7,656 nucleotides of DNA from Sphingomonadales bacterium UBA6174 (GCA_002422945.1 DITW01000059.1:57399-65054); one strand, 5' to 3'. Numbered from the stretch's first letter, positions 1 through 6,023 are shown. The notes: generated by a model from the letters alone, not told the origin. Program-made: numbers and translations.

Positions 1-853
1 CGCGCTGCGGCTGGCTCTTGTTGCCGTGAATCGCTTCGCAACCGATGCCGGCGGCCTGCAGATGCTTCACCACGCGATCCGCGCCATGCTTGGTACGGGT
101 GAAAATCAGCGCGCGTTCGATCTTTTCATCTTGCAGGGTGAGCGTGAGCAGGCCCTGCTTTTCCGTCTGATTGACGTAAGTGACATATTGATCGACGCGC
201 TCTGCCGTGGTGGCTGGCGGGGTCACCGATACGCGGATCGGATCGTTCAGGAAGCGATCGCCCAGTTCCGAGATCGCCTTTGGCATGGTGGCCGAGAAGA
301 ACAGGGTCTGGCGCTTTTTCGGCAGCAGCTTGTCAACGCGCTTGAGCGCATGGATGAAGCCGAGATCGAGCATTTGATCGGCTTCGTCGAGGACGAAGAT
401 TTCGACGTTACGCAGGCTCAGTGCATTCTGATCGATCAGATCGAGCAGACGGCCCGGCGTGGCGACGAGAATATCGACGCCGCGCGACAATGCCTTGATC
501 TGGCGACCGATCGGCACGCCGCCGAAGACGGTTTCCACCGACAGGCGGAGGAATTTCGAATAATCGCGGCAGCTGACGGCGATCTGGCTGGCCAATTCGC
601 GGGTCGGCGAGAGAATCAGCATGCGGCAGCTCAACGGGATCGGACGCTTCAGATCGGCGGCGAGGTGATGCAGCGACGGCAGCGCGAACGCCGCGGTCTT
701 GCCGGTGCCGGTCTGGGCGATGCCACACAGGTCGCGGCCTTGCAGCAGGACAGGAATGGCCTTGATCTGGATCGGCGTCGGCGTTTCATAGCCCTTGGCG
801 GCAAGCGCGCGCTCAATCGGTTCGGCAAGGCCGAGGTCTGTAAATTTCGTCAT
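1..853 (-). CDS. DEAD-box ATP-dependent RNA helicase, RhlE-like (partial, C-terminus outside window)
   Basis: ATP-dependent RNA helicase that unwinds or remodels RNA duplexes, probably in ribosome assembly or mRNA turnover. Translating leftward from ATG at 851-853 gives 284 codons before the window edge. Motifs appear in order: Q motif around TPTPIQ (residues 24-29), Walker A AQTGTGKT (46-53), motif Ia SPTRELA (82-88), ATPGR (131-135), DEAD itself at 156-159 in VLDEADQMLDLGF, and SAT (187-189). The second RecA domain has begun (IFTRTKHGADR, then HGNKSQPQ) when the sequence ends. The arrangement matches the RhlE/CsdA group; the variable C-terminal tail that would separate them is missing. No strong ribosome binding site precedes the start. 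A long gene-free leader lies upstream. The family call is near certain, the subgroup less so. Confidence 0.95.
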   Translation of the reverse strand, partial: MTKFTDLGLAEPIERALAAKGYETPTPIQIKAIPVLLQGRDLCGIAQTGTGKTAAFALPSLHHLAADLKRPIPLSCRMLILSPTRELASQIAVSCRDYSKFLRLSVETVFGGVPIGRQIKALSRGVDILVATPGRLLDLIDQNALSLRNVEIFVLDEADQMLDLGFIHALKRVDKLLPKKRQTLFFSATMPKAISELGDRFLNDPIRVSVTPPATTAERVDQYVTYVNQTEKQGLLTLTLQDEKIERALIFTRTKHGADRVVKHLQAAGIGCEAIHGNKSQPQR

Positions 854-1180
854 GTTTCGTTACGTCTTTCAATCGTGCAACGACAGGCCGGCCACGACCG
901 GAAACGATCATGGGCCTGCGCAGCGGGGTCAAATGACAACCCGCGTGAAAAGGGATGCCGGTGGCATGAGTCGATCTGAATTCCGGCCCGGATGTCAGGC
1001 CCTTGAACAAGGCCTGTATTTCTGGTTCACGCTGCCGGATGGGCTTTTCACACTGCCCTGACAAGCAGGTAATCCTGCCGATCGACGACCGGCCTTTATC
1101 CAGCCGGGCGCGAAAAAGCAAGGAAATTGCGCTGATTGATGCGCGCGCCTGTGAAGCTGCTGTTACGCGCCGGAATTTTT
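854..1180 (-). other. Gene-free stretch, probable structured leader/promoter region of the RNA helicase gene
   Basis: No convincing gene is present in these 327 bases. Read on the minus strand it would be the 5' region of the helicase. Three small hairpins can be drawn: 996-1016 (CAGGCC/GGCCTG arms with a bulged C), 955-967 (ATGCC/GGCAT, followed on the minus strand by CCCTTTT, so weakly attenuator-like), and 923-944 (GCGGG/CCCGC with inner GTC/GAC). Helicase genes of the CsdA type are known to have long leaders, which makes a regulatory 5' UTR plausible. A weak promoter-like pair, TTGCTT-17 nt-TAAAGG on the minus strand around 1094-1122, is the best candidate I see. I found no clear terminator for the LysR gene that reads into this stretch from the right. 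Confidence 0.35.
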
Positions 1181-2077
1181 TCAGACGGCGGGGTCTTCTT
1201 CCAGCGCGTCGAACAGCCAGTCGTGGAACAGGCGCACGGCCCGCACCGACATCGCCGAGCGGCGGCAGGTGAAGTAATAATTATACGGGCTAGCGATCTT
1301 TTTGGTGAACAAGGGGGCCAACCGCTCCGCATCGTCCCATTCGCTCAGGTGCGAATCGAGCATGAAGGCGATGCCAAGGCCTTGTGCCGCTGCTTCCAGC
1401 ATCAATTGTCCCGAGTCCATATGGTCGATAGCGGCGGGCTCGACATCGGGATGGCCCATGGCATCGCGCCATTCGTCGAAGGTTTCCGGCATGTCGCGGT
1501 GGAGCAGAATCGTGTGGTGGCGCAGGTCTTTTGGTGTTCTGATCGGGTGGGGACCGTTGATCAATTCGGGCGATGCCAGCGCGACGACATAATTAACGCC
1601 CATCCGCCGACCATAAAGCGAAGGCTCGACCGAACGCACCAACACGATGGCGGCATCCAGCCCTTCGCCGACGCGGGCCATGGCATGGGGCGCGGTATCG
1701 ATGTCGAGATGCAATGTCGGATGCAATTCGCGCAGGTCGGGCAGGCGGTGAATGATCTGCTGCGATGCAAAAAGTGGGGGCATGCCGATACGCAGGCGCA
1801 TGATTTCAGCGCCGCCGACGGTCGCATCGATCGCATCGATCATGGCATCAAGTGCAGGCGCGATTCGGTGGAGCAAAGCCTCGCCTTCGGCATTCAACAA
1901 GACGCCTTGATGCACGCGGTCGAACAACGGGCGGCCCAATTGCCGTTCCAGCCCCTGAATGCGACGGGAAAGCGCGGGTGCGGACAATAATAGGGACTCG
2001 GCAGCAGCCTTGACGGAGCCAGTCCGGGCGACCTGAACAAAGGCCTCGATCCCTGAAAGCGGTGGTAGCCGACGCAT
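1181..2077 (-). CDS. LysR-family transcriptional regulator (GcvA-like)
   Basis: DNA-binding transcription factor of 298 residues, the normal length for LysR proteins. The N-terminus (MRRLPPLSGIEAFVQVAR) and the winged helix-turn-helix at about residues 8-66, with AAAESLLLSAPALSRRIQGL as the recognition region and LGRPLFDR following, are typical. The effector-binding domain spans roughly 90-295. The RRLPPL opening is shared with the GcvA group, whose members often control a neighbouring gene. The start is ATG at 2075-2077, supported by an AAGGA ribosome binding site (complement of 2085-2089) seven bases upstream. To its right the divergent neighbours are not protein genes but two tandem small-RNA units, each preceded by a T-N11-A palindrome suited to a LysR protein. 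These are therefore its most likely targets. The effector cannot be predicted. Confidence 0.93.
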   Translation of the reverse strand: MRRLPPLSGIEAFVQVARTGSVKAAAESLLLSAPALSRRIQGLERQLGRPLFDRVHQGVLLNAEGEALLHRIAPALDAMIDAIDATVGGAEIMRLRIGMPPLFASQQIIHRLPDLRELHPTLHLDIDTAPHAMARVGEGLDAAIVLVRSVEPSLYGRRMGVNYVVALASPELINGPHPIRTPKDLRHHTILLHRDMPETFDEWRDAMGHPDVEPAAIDHMDSGQLMLEAAAQGLGIAFMLDSHLSEWDDAERLAPLFTKKIASPYNYYFTCRRSAMSVRAVRLFHDWLFDALEEDPAV

Positions 2078-2084
2078 CTATCTA

Positions 2085-2089
2085 TCCTT
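2085..2089 (-). promoter_or_regulatory. Ribosome binding site of the LysR gene
   Basis: The minus strand reads AAGGA, seven bases before the ATG at 2075-2077. It fixes the chosen start of the LysR regulator. Confidence 0.6.
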
Positions 2090-2146
2090 ATCGTTTTGCC
2101 AGACTGGCCTTTTTTATCGGTTCAGCCCGTGCGCGACGTTACGCAT

Positions 2147-2176
2147 TTGCACCATTTGTTCCTTAGCTTTTATAGA
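2147..2176 (+). promoter_or_regulatory. Third copy of the sRNA-type promoter (no sRNA body behind it)
   Basis: TTGCAC at 2147-2152 is followed after 18 bases by TATAGA at 2171-2176. The wider 11-mer CGCATTTGCAC (2142-2152) is identical to that in front of sRNA unit B and differs by one base from unit A. Unlike A and B, there is no TGCA palindrome upstream at the matching distance, and no TGCCT/AGGCA hairpin or terminator immediately behind it. It may be the remnant of a lost copy, or a working promoter whose transcript of about 175 nt reads through unit A to its terminator at 2357. The TATA box also sits where a minus-strand promoter for the LysR gene could lie. Confidence 0.35.
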
Positions 2177-2221
2177 GCAGCGAAACATTTGTGCAGTGTA
2201 GCATGAGTGATGGGTATCGCA

Positions 2222-2234
2222 TGCATAAAATGCA
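2222..2234. promoter_or_regulatory. Putative LysR-box upstream of sRNA A
   Basis: TGCATAAAATGCA is a perfect palindrome with 5-base arms and fits the T-N11-A rule for LysR sites. Exactly 22 bases separate it from the -35 element TTGCAC, placing its centre about 62 bases before the inferred RNA start, the usual LysR activation position. A further inverted repeat, TGCAAGTG (2231-2238) with CACTTGCA (2254-2261), runs from its edge into the -35 element and could be a second half-site. The assignment to the adjacent regulator is inference. Confidence 0.5.
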
Positions 2235-2256
2235 AGTGGCAACCTCTTCTTCGCAC

Positions 2257-2285
2257 TTGCACAATAATCTGTCCTGAGCGATATA
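2257..2285 (+). promoter_or_regulatory. Promoter of sRNA A
   Basis: The -35 element TTGCAC (2257-2262) and the -10 element GATATA (2280-2285) are 17 bases apart. Unit B has the same elements at the same spacing (TTGCAC, CATATG), so the pair is supported by comparison of the copies. The -10 is far from the consensus, which fits a promoter needing an activator. The inferred transcription start is near 2290, just before the first hairpin. Confidence 0.6.
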
Positions 2286-2289
2286 GAAA

Positions 2290-2357
2290 GTGCCTTTCAG
2301 GCATCCTCTCCTATAAAACTTCCAAGGCCGGTCGGTAACTCGACCGGCCCTTTTTTT
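2290..2357 (+). ncRNA. Putative small regulatory RNA A (about 68 nt)
   Basis: The inferred transcript begins with a small hairpin (TGCCT 2291-2295, loop TTC, AGGCA 2299-2303). A single-stranded CU-rich and A/U-rich stretch, TCCTCTCCTATAAAACTT, follows. It ends with a strong intrinsic terminator. The CCTCTCCT core is complementary to AGGAGAGG, so base pairing to Shine-Dalgarno regions of target mRNAs is a plausible mode of action, as proposed for CU-rich alphaproteobacterial sRNAs such as the CcsR/cuckoo type, though this is not the same sequence. No open reading frame with a ribosome binding site fits inside. I do not recognise a named RNA family. Targets and Hfq dependence are unknown. Confidence 0.7.
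2326..2357 (+). terminator. Intrinsic terminator of sRNA A
   Basis: GGCCGGTCG (2326-2334) pairs perfectly with CGACCGGCC (2341-2349) around the loop GTAACT. C and seven T (2351-2357) follow. This is a textbook Rho-independent terminator on the + strand; on the minus strand no T run follows. Confidence 0.92.
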
Positions 2358-2443
2358 ACCCCCAGATCGAACCTAAACCGATGAACCTGCACCCAAAGCG
2401 GTTCTATCAGTTGCGCCGATGGCAATTACTGCTGGCTTACGGA

Positions 2444-2456
2444 TGCATTTATTGCA
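2444..2456. promoter_or_regulatory. Putative LysR-box upstream of sRNA B
   Basis: TGCATTTATTGCA has TGCA arms and follows T-N11-A; with its flanks it extends to ATGCA/TGCAT. As in unit A, exactly 22 bases separate it from TTGCAC. The central bases differ between copies (AAAA against TTAT region) while the arms are kept, which is what a protein-binding palindrome would show. Confidence 0.5.
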
Positions 2457-2478
2457 TCTGCTCTGTTCATCTTCGCAT

Positions 2479-2507
2479 TTGCACAAAACCGAGTCGGCCA
2501 GCATATG
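2479..2507 (+). promoter_or_regulatory. Promoter of sRNA B
   Basis: TTGCAC (2479-2484), 17 bases, then CATATG (2502-2507). It shares CTTCGCAYTTGCAC with unit A. The inferred start is near 2512. Confidence 0.6.
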
Positions 2508-2511
2508 GGGG

Positions 2512-2581
2512 GTGCCTTTCAGGCATCCTCTCCTATAAAACTTTCAAAGGCCGGTCGGTTTATTCGACCGGCCCTTTTTTT
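2512..2581 (+). ncRNA. Putative small regulatory RNA B (about 70 nt), paralogue of RNA A
   Basis: It has the same plan as RNA A: hairpin TGCCT (2513-2517)/AGGCA (2521-2525), CU-rich stretch TCCTCTCCTATAAAAC identical to RNA A, then terminator. Because the seed-like region is identical, the two RNAs probably act on the same targets. Retaining both copies suggests dosage or different inducibility, since the operator and -10 sequences differ. No family name is recognised. Confidence 0.7.
2549..2581 (+). terminator. Intrinsic terminator of sRNA B
   Basis: GGCCGGTCG (2549-2557) pairs with CGACCGGCC (2565-2573) around GTTTATT. C and seven T (2575-2581) follow. The stem could also slow transcription arriving from the convergent MFS gene, but on that strand only three T follow it. 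Confidence 0.92.
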
Positions 2582-2617
2582 GTCTATGACGCCTGAAATC
2601 GCGGCGAGCATAAGGCT

Positions 2618-3961
2618 TTAAGCCTTGTGCGAAGTCATGCGGACATGCAGCAGGGTGACGAGGATTGCCCCACCCATCGCTGCGGACGCCAATTCAAACG
2701 GCAAGGCCGGAGACAGGCCATACAGGATCATCCCAAAGGCTGGGCCAATGATATAGCCTGCGCCATTCACCGCCGTGACCTTACCCGCGACATCGCCTTG
2801 TTCATGCCGTCCGACCGCCAGCGAGGCCCCTGCGGTGAAGCCGGGACGGAAAAAGCCGAAGCCCAGCATCGACAACGCATAGCAGACGGAAAGAGCGTGC
2901 AAATTGGTGGCCTGGGCTGTGAGCAGCAGGCCAATGGCTGAGATCAGGCTACCGAACAGCACCATCTGCCTTGGCAACAGGCCCAGTTTCGGGATCAAAG
3001 CCCATTGCGACAATAGGCTTGCCCCTGCGCCGATCATCAATACCAGTCCGATCAACGACTGCGCCTGATCTGGCGGAAGCTTGAGCCGATCGAGCACCAG
3101 AAAACCGATGGTCATGCCGCTAATCGCCTGTGCATGGCCGCCGATGAGGCCCGCAAGCAGCCATGGCTTGATCCGGGGATCGCGCCAGCGCAGCTTGACC
3201 GTGCTGGGTGGCGCAGTGGCGATTACGATGGAGGCGTCGGTCGGTTCGCTGCCAAGACCGGGATAGGATTCGGATACAGGCTGAAGATCATAATCGATCG
3301 GATCATTGTCCGGCAGCTTTGCCATCACGGCTATCAGCGTCATGACGCCAAACAGGCCAAAAATCACTGCCGAGCCGGCATTGTCGATAAAGGGCAGGAT
3401 AAAGAACGGGGCCAATGCCGGGCCGATGATCGTGCCAAGCCCAAAGGCCGAGGCGAGCATCGCCATGGCGTTGGTCCGCTCTGCCGGCATGGTATGGAGC
3501 GCGATCCGCGCTTGCGCGGCAGGTGGGGCGGCGGCACCCATAAAGCCATAAATGGCACGGCTCGCGACAAAGCCTGCAAAAGCATATATTGGCGGGATCA
3601 GGCCGAGCAGGCCCAGACCCAAGGTCAGCGCACATAATAATTGGGAACAGACATAGCCGATGAGCCCGCTCAGGATCAGCTTGCGGCTGCCACGCTGGTG
3701 GATCTGCCGCGACCAATAAGGGGCGGAGGTGGTCCAGATCAACGAGGAGCAGGAAAAAGCGATTGCCAACGCGACATCGGGCAGATCGAGCTTGCGGCTG
3801 ATCACTGGCATTAAGGAAATAAGGGCAGTATTGCCTGAAGCGATCACCAGCATCACGGCGAACAGGATCGTAAACTCCTGTTTCGGCGGCAGCGCGGCGT
3901 TGGGGGTCTTGAACCGGGCCGGATTGAACCTGAACGCCTTGAAGCGAGATAGCATCGGCAC
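2618..3961 (-). CDS. MFS transporter, probable 12-helix drug:proton antiporter type
   Basis: Integral inner-membrane transporter of the major facilitator superfamily, 447 residues, the usual size for 12 helices. Hydrophobic segments alternate with short loops. A motif A-like loop, SAPYWSRQIHQRGSRK (79-94), joins helices 2 and 3, and a motif C-like GLGTIIGPALAP (174-185) lies in helix 5, a mark of drug/H+ antiporters. A matching GAGYIIGP (400-407) in the second half reflects the internal duplication. A polar central loop covers about 216-262. The first 28 residues are basic and cytoplasmic. The start is GTG at 3959-3961 with GAGGAG 12-13 bases upstream; ATG at 3953-3955 (codon 3) is the alternative. 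The substrate cannot be told. It runs convergently toward the sRNA region and divergently from the methyltransferase gene. Confidence 0.9.
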   Translation of the reverse strand: MPMLSRFKAFRFNPARFKTPNAALPPKQEFTILFAVMLVIASGNTALISLMPVISRKLDLPDVALAIAFSCSSLIWTTSAPYWSRQIHQRGSRKLILSGLIGYVCSQLLCALTLGLGLLGLIPPIYAFAGFVASRAIYGFMGAAAPPAAQARIALHTMPAERTNAMAMLASAFGLGTIIGPALAPFFILPFIDNAGSAVIFGLFGVMTLIAVMAKLPDNDPIDYDLQPVSESYPGLGSEPTDASIVIATAPPSTVKLRWRDPRIKPWLLAGLIGGHAQAISGMTIGFLVLDRLKLPPDQAQSLIGLVLMIGAGASLLSQWALIPKLGLLPRQMVLFGSLISAIGLLLTAQATNLHALSVCYALSMLGFGFFRPGFTAGASLAVGRHEQGDVAGKVTAVNGAGYIIGPAFGMILYGLSPALPFELASAAMGGAILVTLLHVRMTSHKA

Positions 3962-4131
3962 GGCTTTTCAGTGCTCCTCATTTTTAGCTGAAATACGATT
4001 TTTGTCGGAAATTCAGGGCAAAATTAGAGTTGAGGTCGAATTTCTGGAAAACACTAACGCCTTCTCCTTGCCTTTGCCACGCGCATTTGCCAACGCATTG
4101 ACCGGATTGTCGAACACAAGGCGTAGCGAAT
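3962..4131. promoter_or_regulatory. Divergent intergenic region between MFS and methyltransferase genes
   Basis: These 170 AT-richer bases must hold the promoters for both flanking genes. On the minus strand TTGCCC followed by TCGTAT about 17 bases later (near 3995-4024) is a weak candidate for the MFS gene. On the + strand TTGACC at 4099-4104 is a reasonable -35 element, but no good -10 follows it. No clear operator is visible. Confidence 0.35.
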
Positions 4132-4767
4132 ATGATGTCAACCGATGGGGCTGCCCTCGAAAAAGCCGGTTTGCGGAAAAAGCGGGTTGGCCCATGGGCC
4201 ATGTTTTTCAAGGGTTTTCTGAAGCATCCGGTGATGGTTGGTTCGGTGATTCCCTCATCGGATACGTTGATCGCCGCCATGCTCGACCGTGTCGATTGGA
4301 AGGCGTGCAGTCTGTTCGTGGAATATGGCCCGGGCGTTGGCACGTTCAGTCGCGCTATTTTGGAACATATGGCGCCGGACGCGACCTATATCGCGATCGA
4401 TACCAATCCTGATTTCATTGAATATCTGGCGAGTGAGATCGCGGACAGCCGTTTTATCCCGGTGCTGGGTTCGGCATCGGATGTGCTGGATATTATTCGC
4501 CAGCATGGTTTCGAACATGCCGATTATATCCTGTCCGGCCTGCCGTTTTCGACCCTGCCAGATGGGGTTGGTCCGGCGATTGCGGCCAATACCGAAAGCG
4601 CGCTGCGGATTGGCGGCGCGTTTCTTGTGTATCAATATTCGCCCAAGGTGCGCGCCTTTATCGCCCCGCATTTCAACAAGATCGATCATGACATGGTGTG
4701 GTGGAATATCCCGCCAGCCCAGCTTTATTGGGCCTGGAAAGAGGATTCCAACGCGCCTTCAGCCTGA
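4132..4767 (+). CDS. Phospholipid N-methyltransferase (PmtA-type), class I SAM-dependent
   Basis: Predicted cytosolic, membrane-associated SAM-dependent enzyme of 211 residues. It resembles the Rhodobacter-type phosphatidylethanolamine N-methyltransferase group, which methylates PE stepwise toward phosphatidylcholine. Evidence: the N-terminal signature FFKGFLKHPVMVGSVIPSS (25-43), SAM motif I VEYGPGVGTFSRAIL (63-77), the acidic residue at the end of strand 2 (AID, D90), and the group-specific SGLPFSTLPD (135-144). No signal peptide is present. The basic N-terminus (KAGLRKKR) may contact lipid. The start is the first of two adjacent ATG codons (4132, 4135); only a weak AAGG lies upstream. Its last 43 bases overlap the convergent PLD-family gene. 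Some relatives methylate other small substrates, so the lipid role is likely but not proven. The symbol pmtA is withheld for that reason. Confidence 0.82.
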   Translation: MMSTDGAALEKAGLRKKRVGPWAMFFKGFLKHPVMVGSVIPSSDTLIAAMLDRVDWKACSLFVEYGPGVGTFSRAILEHMAPDATYIAIDTNPDFIEYLASEIADSRFIPVLGSASDVLDIIRQHGFEHADYILSGLPFSTLPDGVGPAIAANTESALRIGGAFLVYQYSPKVRAFIAPHFNKIDHDMVWWNIPPAQLYWAWKEDSNAPSA

Positions 4768-5936
4768 AATACGCGGCGGAGCAAGCGTCGCGTCACCGTT
4801 GGATCGAGCGTGACCACGATATAATAGCTGAGCCGCCATAACAGTCGTGCGCCAAAGGTGGCGACGCGGTCGAGCTTTTCGGCAGTGATCGGGCGCGAAT
4901 CAGCTTCCAGATCATCGATTAGGGCGCGTGTCTTGGCAGCAAATCCGGCGTCCGAAATGCGCAGCATCACCTCGGCATTGATGAACATGCTGCGGACATC
5001 GAAATTGGCTGAGCCGATATAGCTATCGTCATCGGCGACGATCAGTTTCATATGCAGACGAGCGGGCAGATATTCCGCAATACGGGCATGGTTACGCAAT
5101 AATCGGGCATAGCAATGACGGGCGGCCTGAATAGTCGTGCGATTGTCCGAGCGCGAGGGGGTGATGATGCGCACGGCGCCACGCTGGGCGGCGCGGCCCA
5201 GACGCCGGATCATGCCGGGGGTCGGGGCGAAATAGGCCGCGACAATATCGATTTTGCGAGCGATAGCGATTTGATGGCGAATGTCGCGGGTGAGTGGGCT
5301 GATGCGCGCGAATGGCCCGGAGAACATCCAGCGCAATCGTCCCTCTGGTTGCAATTTATCATGGCGCTGCAACAATGCCCGGAACGACCGCAGGCCCATG
5401 CTATCGCCGCGCACCCAATCGTCGAGATCGTCATAATAATGAGCCAATGGTGAGACCGCAGGGCCATCGACTTCCATCATCAGATCGATCCAATGATGGC
5501 CATCGGGTGATTCGATAAAATAGTCTCGTTCAATGTTGCATCCGCCGACAATGGCGCGCACGCGGTCGGCGATGATCAGTTTCTGATGGTTGCGCAGGAC
5601 ATATTTGCGTCCGAATCCGGGCAAGAATCGCGCGCATCTTGCGCCCAAGGCTAGGAGGGGAGCAAAGAAGCTGTCGGGCAATTGTTCGCTGCCAAAGCCA
5701 TCGACCAACAGGTTGATCGCGACCCCGCGTTGCCGCGCTTTTATCAGCGACTCGCGCAGTTGTGCGCCATATTCATCATTGCGGATGATATAAAAAAACA
5801 ATTGCAGACTGGTGGTCGCACCGTTGATCAAGGCGAGGATCGCATCGAACCGGGCTGGGCCGCGCGGGTATAATGCGAGGCGATTGCCCTCGATCTGATA
5901 GTTCAGAGGCGTGTTGCGCCATTCCTCGTCCTGCAT
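4725..5936 (-). CDS. Phospholipase D superfamily protein, cardiolipin synthase (ClsB-like)
   Basis: Predicted phosphatidyltransferase that builds cardiolipin from phosphatidylglycerol (and possibly PE) at the inner membrane. The 403-residue protein has both HKD catalytic motifs intact: NHQKLIIAD with H117, K119, D124, followed by GGCNI, and LHMKLIVAD with H295, K297, D302, followed by GSANFD. It lacks the two N-terminal membrane helices of ClsA, and its length is close to ClsB. Stretches such as TSLQLFFYIIRND (42-54) also fit Cls enzymes. The start ATG is at 5934-5936; GGAG lies only two bases upstream, so initiation may be inefficient or the start slightly misplaced. The C-terminal coding end overlaps the PmtA-type gene on the other strand. 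Another PLD activity, such as transphosphatidylation with other alcohols, cannot be excluded. Confidence 0.85.
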   Translation of the reverse strand: MQDEEWRNTPLNYQIEGNRLALYPRGPARFDAILALINGATTSLQLFFYIIRNDEYGAQLRESLIKARQRGVAINLLVDGFGSEQLPDSFFAPLLALGARCARFLPGFGRKYVLRNHQKLIIADRVRAIVGGCNIERDYFIESPDGHHWIDLMMEVDGPAVSPLAHYYDDLDDWVRGDSMGLRSFRALLQRHDKLQPEGRLRWMFSGPFARISPLTRDIRHQIAIARKIDIVAAYFAPTPGMIRRLGRAAQRGAVRIITPSRSDNRTTIQAARHCYARLLRNHARIAEYLPARLHMKLIVADDDSYIGSANFDVRSMFINAEVMLRISDAGFAAKTRALIDDLEADSRPITAEKLDRVATFGARLLWRLSYYIVVTLDPTVTRRLLRRVFQAEGALESSFQAQ

Positions 5937-5956
5937 AACTCCACATGCCCTGTTTA

Positions 5957-5985
5957 TTGACAGCGGCGCAAGGCCCTGCTAGCCC
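5957..5985 (+). promoter_or_regulatory. rpoZ promoter
   Basis: A perfect TTGACA (5957-5962) is followed after 15 bases by GCTAGCCC (5978-5985), close to the alphaproteobacterial housekeeping -10 form GCTANAWC. The inferred start lies about 30 bases before the rpoZ start codon. The 87-base gap must also hold the divergent promoter of the PLD-family gene, which I cannot see clearly. Confidence 0.7.
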
Positions 5986-6023
5986 GCGCGCTTCTCAGAA
6001 TTCTCTTATATCGGAGCCTATTC

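Larger units (their letters stand above)
2222..2357 (+). repeat. Tandem repeat unit A: palindrome, promoter, sRNA and terminator
   Basis: This unit and the one at 2444-2581 are diverged copies of one cassette with a 222 bp period. The order is the same in both: TGCA palindrome, 22 bases, TTGCAC, 17 bases, -10 element, then the RNA body. The first 32 bases of the RNA body are identical between copies, the terminator stems are identical, and the loops differ (GTAACT here). The spacers between elements have diverged. Preservation of function-like elements amid diverged spacers points to selection rather than to a recent duplication. Confidence 0.85.
2444..2581 (+). repeat. Tandem repeat unit B: palindrome, promoter, sRNA and terminator
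   Basis: Second copy of the cassette at 2222-2357, displaced by 222 bp. The same elements occur at the same spacings up to the RNA body. The differences are one or two extra bases before the terminator (TTTCAAAGG for TTCCAAGG) and a different loop (GTTTATT). It ends 36 bases from the stop codon of the convergent MFS gene. The 86 bases separating the two units (2358-2443) hold nothing I can identify. Confidence 0.85.

Noticed and set aside
26..979. Long open frame on the + strand (317 codons)
   Set aside because: It is antisense to the DEAD-box helicase, whose motifs are unmistakable on the minus strand. The + strand translation is Gln/Arg/Asp-rich with no domain, and reflects codon bias.
813..1121. 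102-codon minus-strand frame upstream of the helicase
   Set aside because: Overlaps the helicase start in another frame, with no ribosome binding site or recognisable domain; better read as leader sequence.
1136..1990. Long + strand open frame opposite the LysR gene (284 codons)
   Set aside because: Mirror frame of a well-supported LysR gene; its translation has no recognisable domain and no ribosome binding site.
2098..2115. Terminator-like GCCA/TGGC with six T on the + strand
   Set aside because: The stem is only four pairs and no + strand transcript is expected to end there, as it lies in the leader of the LysR gene on the other strand. It could be the relic of a further sRNA unit but cannot be supported.
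2290..2316. Possible leader peptide in both sRNA units (GTG start, VPFRHPLL then stop)
   Set aside because: No ribosome binding site, the GTG lies at the inferred 5' end, and conservation extends equally through non-coding hairpin and terminator bases.
2381..2596. 71-codon + strand frame in the sRNA region
   Set aside because: It runs through the promoter, hairpin and terminator of sRNA B, has no ribosome binding site, and has no counterpart in unit A.
2612..2626. AAGGCT/AGCCTT palindrome at the MFS stop codon as a terminator
   Set aside because: The stem is short with a three-base loop and no T run follows on the minus strand.
3729..4412. + strand open frame of 227 codons spanning the MFS start, the intergenic region and the methyltransferase start
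   Set aside because: It crosses a divergent promoter region and runs in another frame of the methyltransferase. No domain features.
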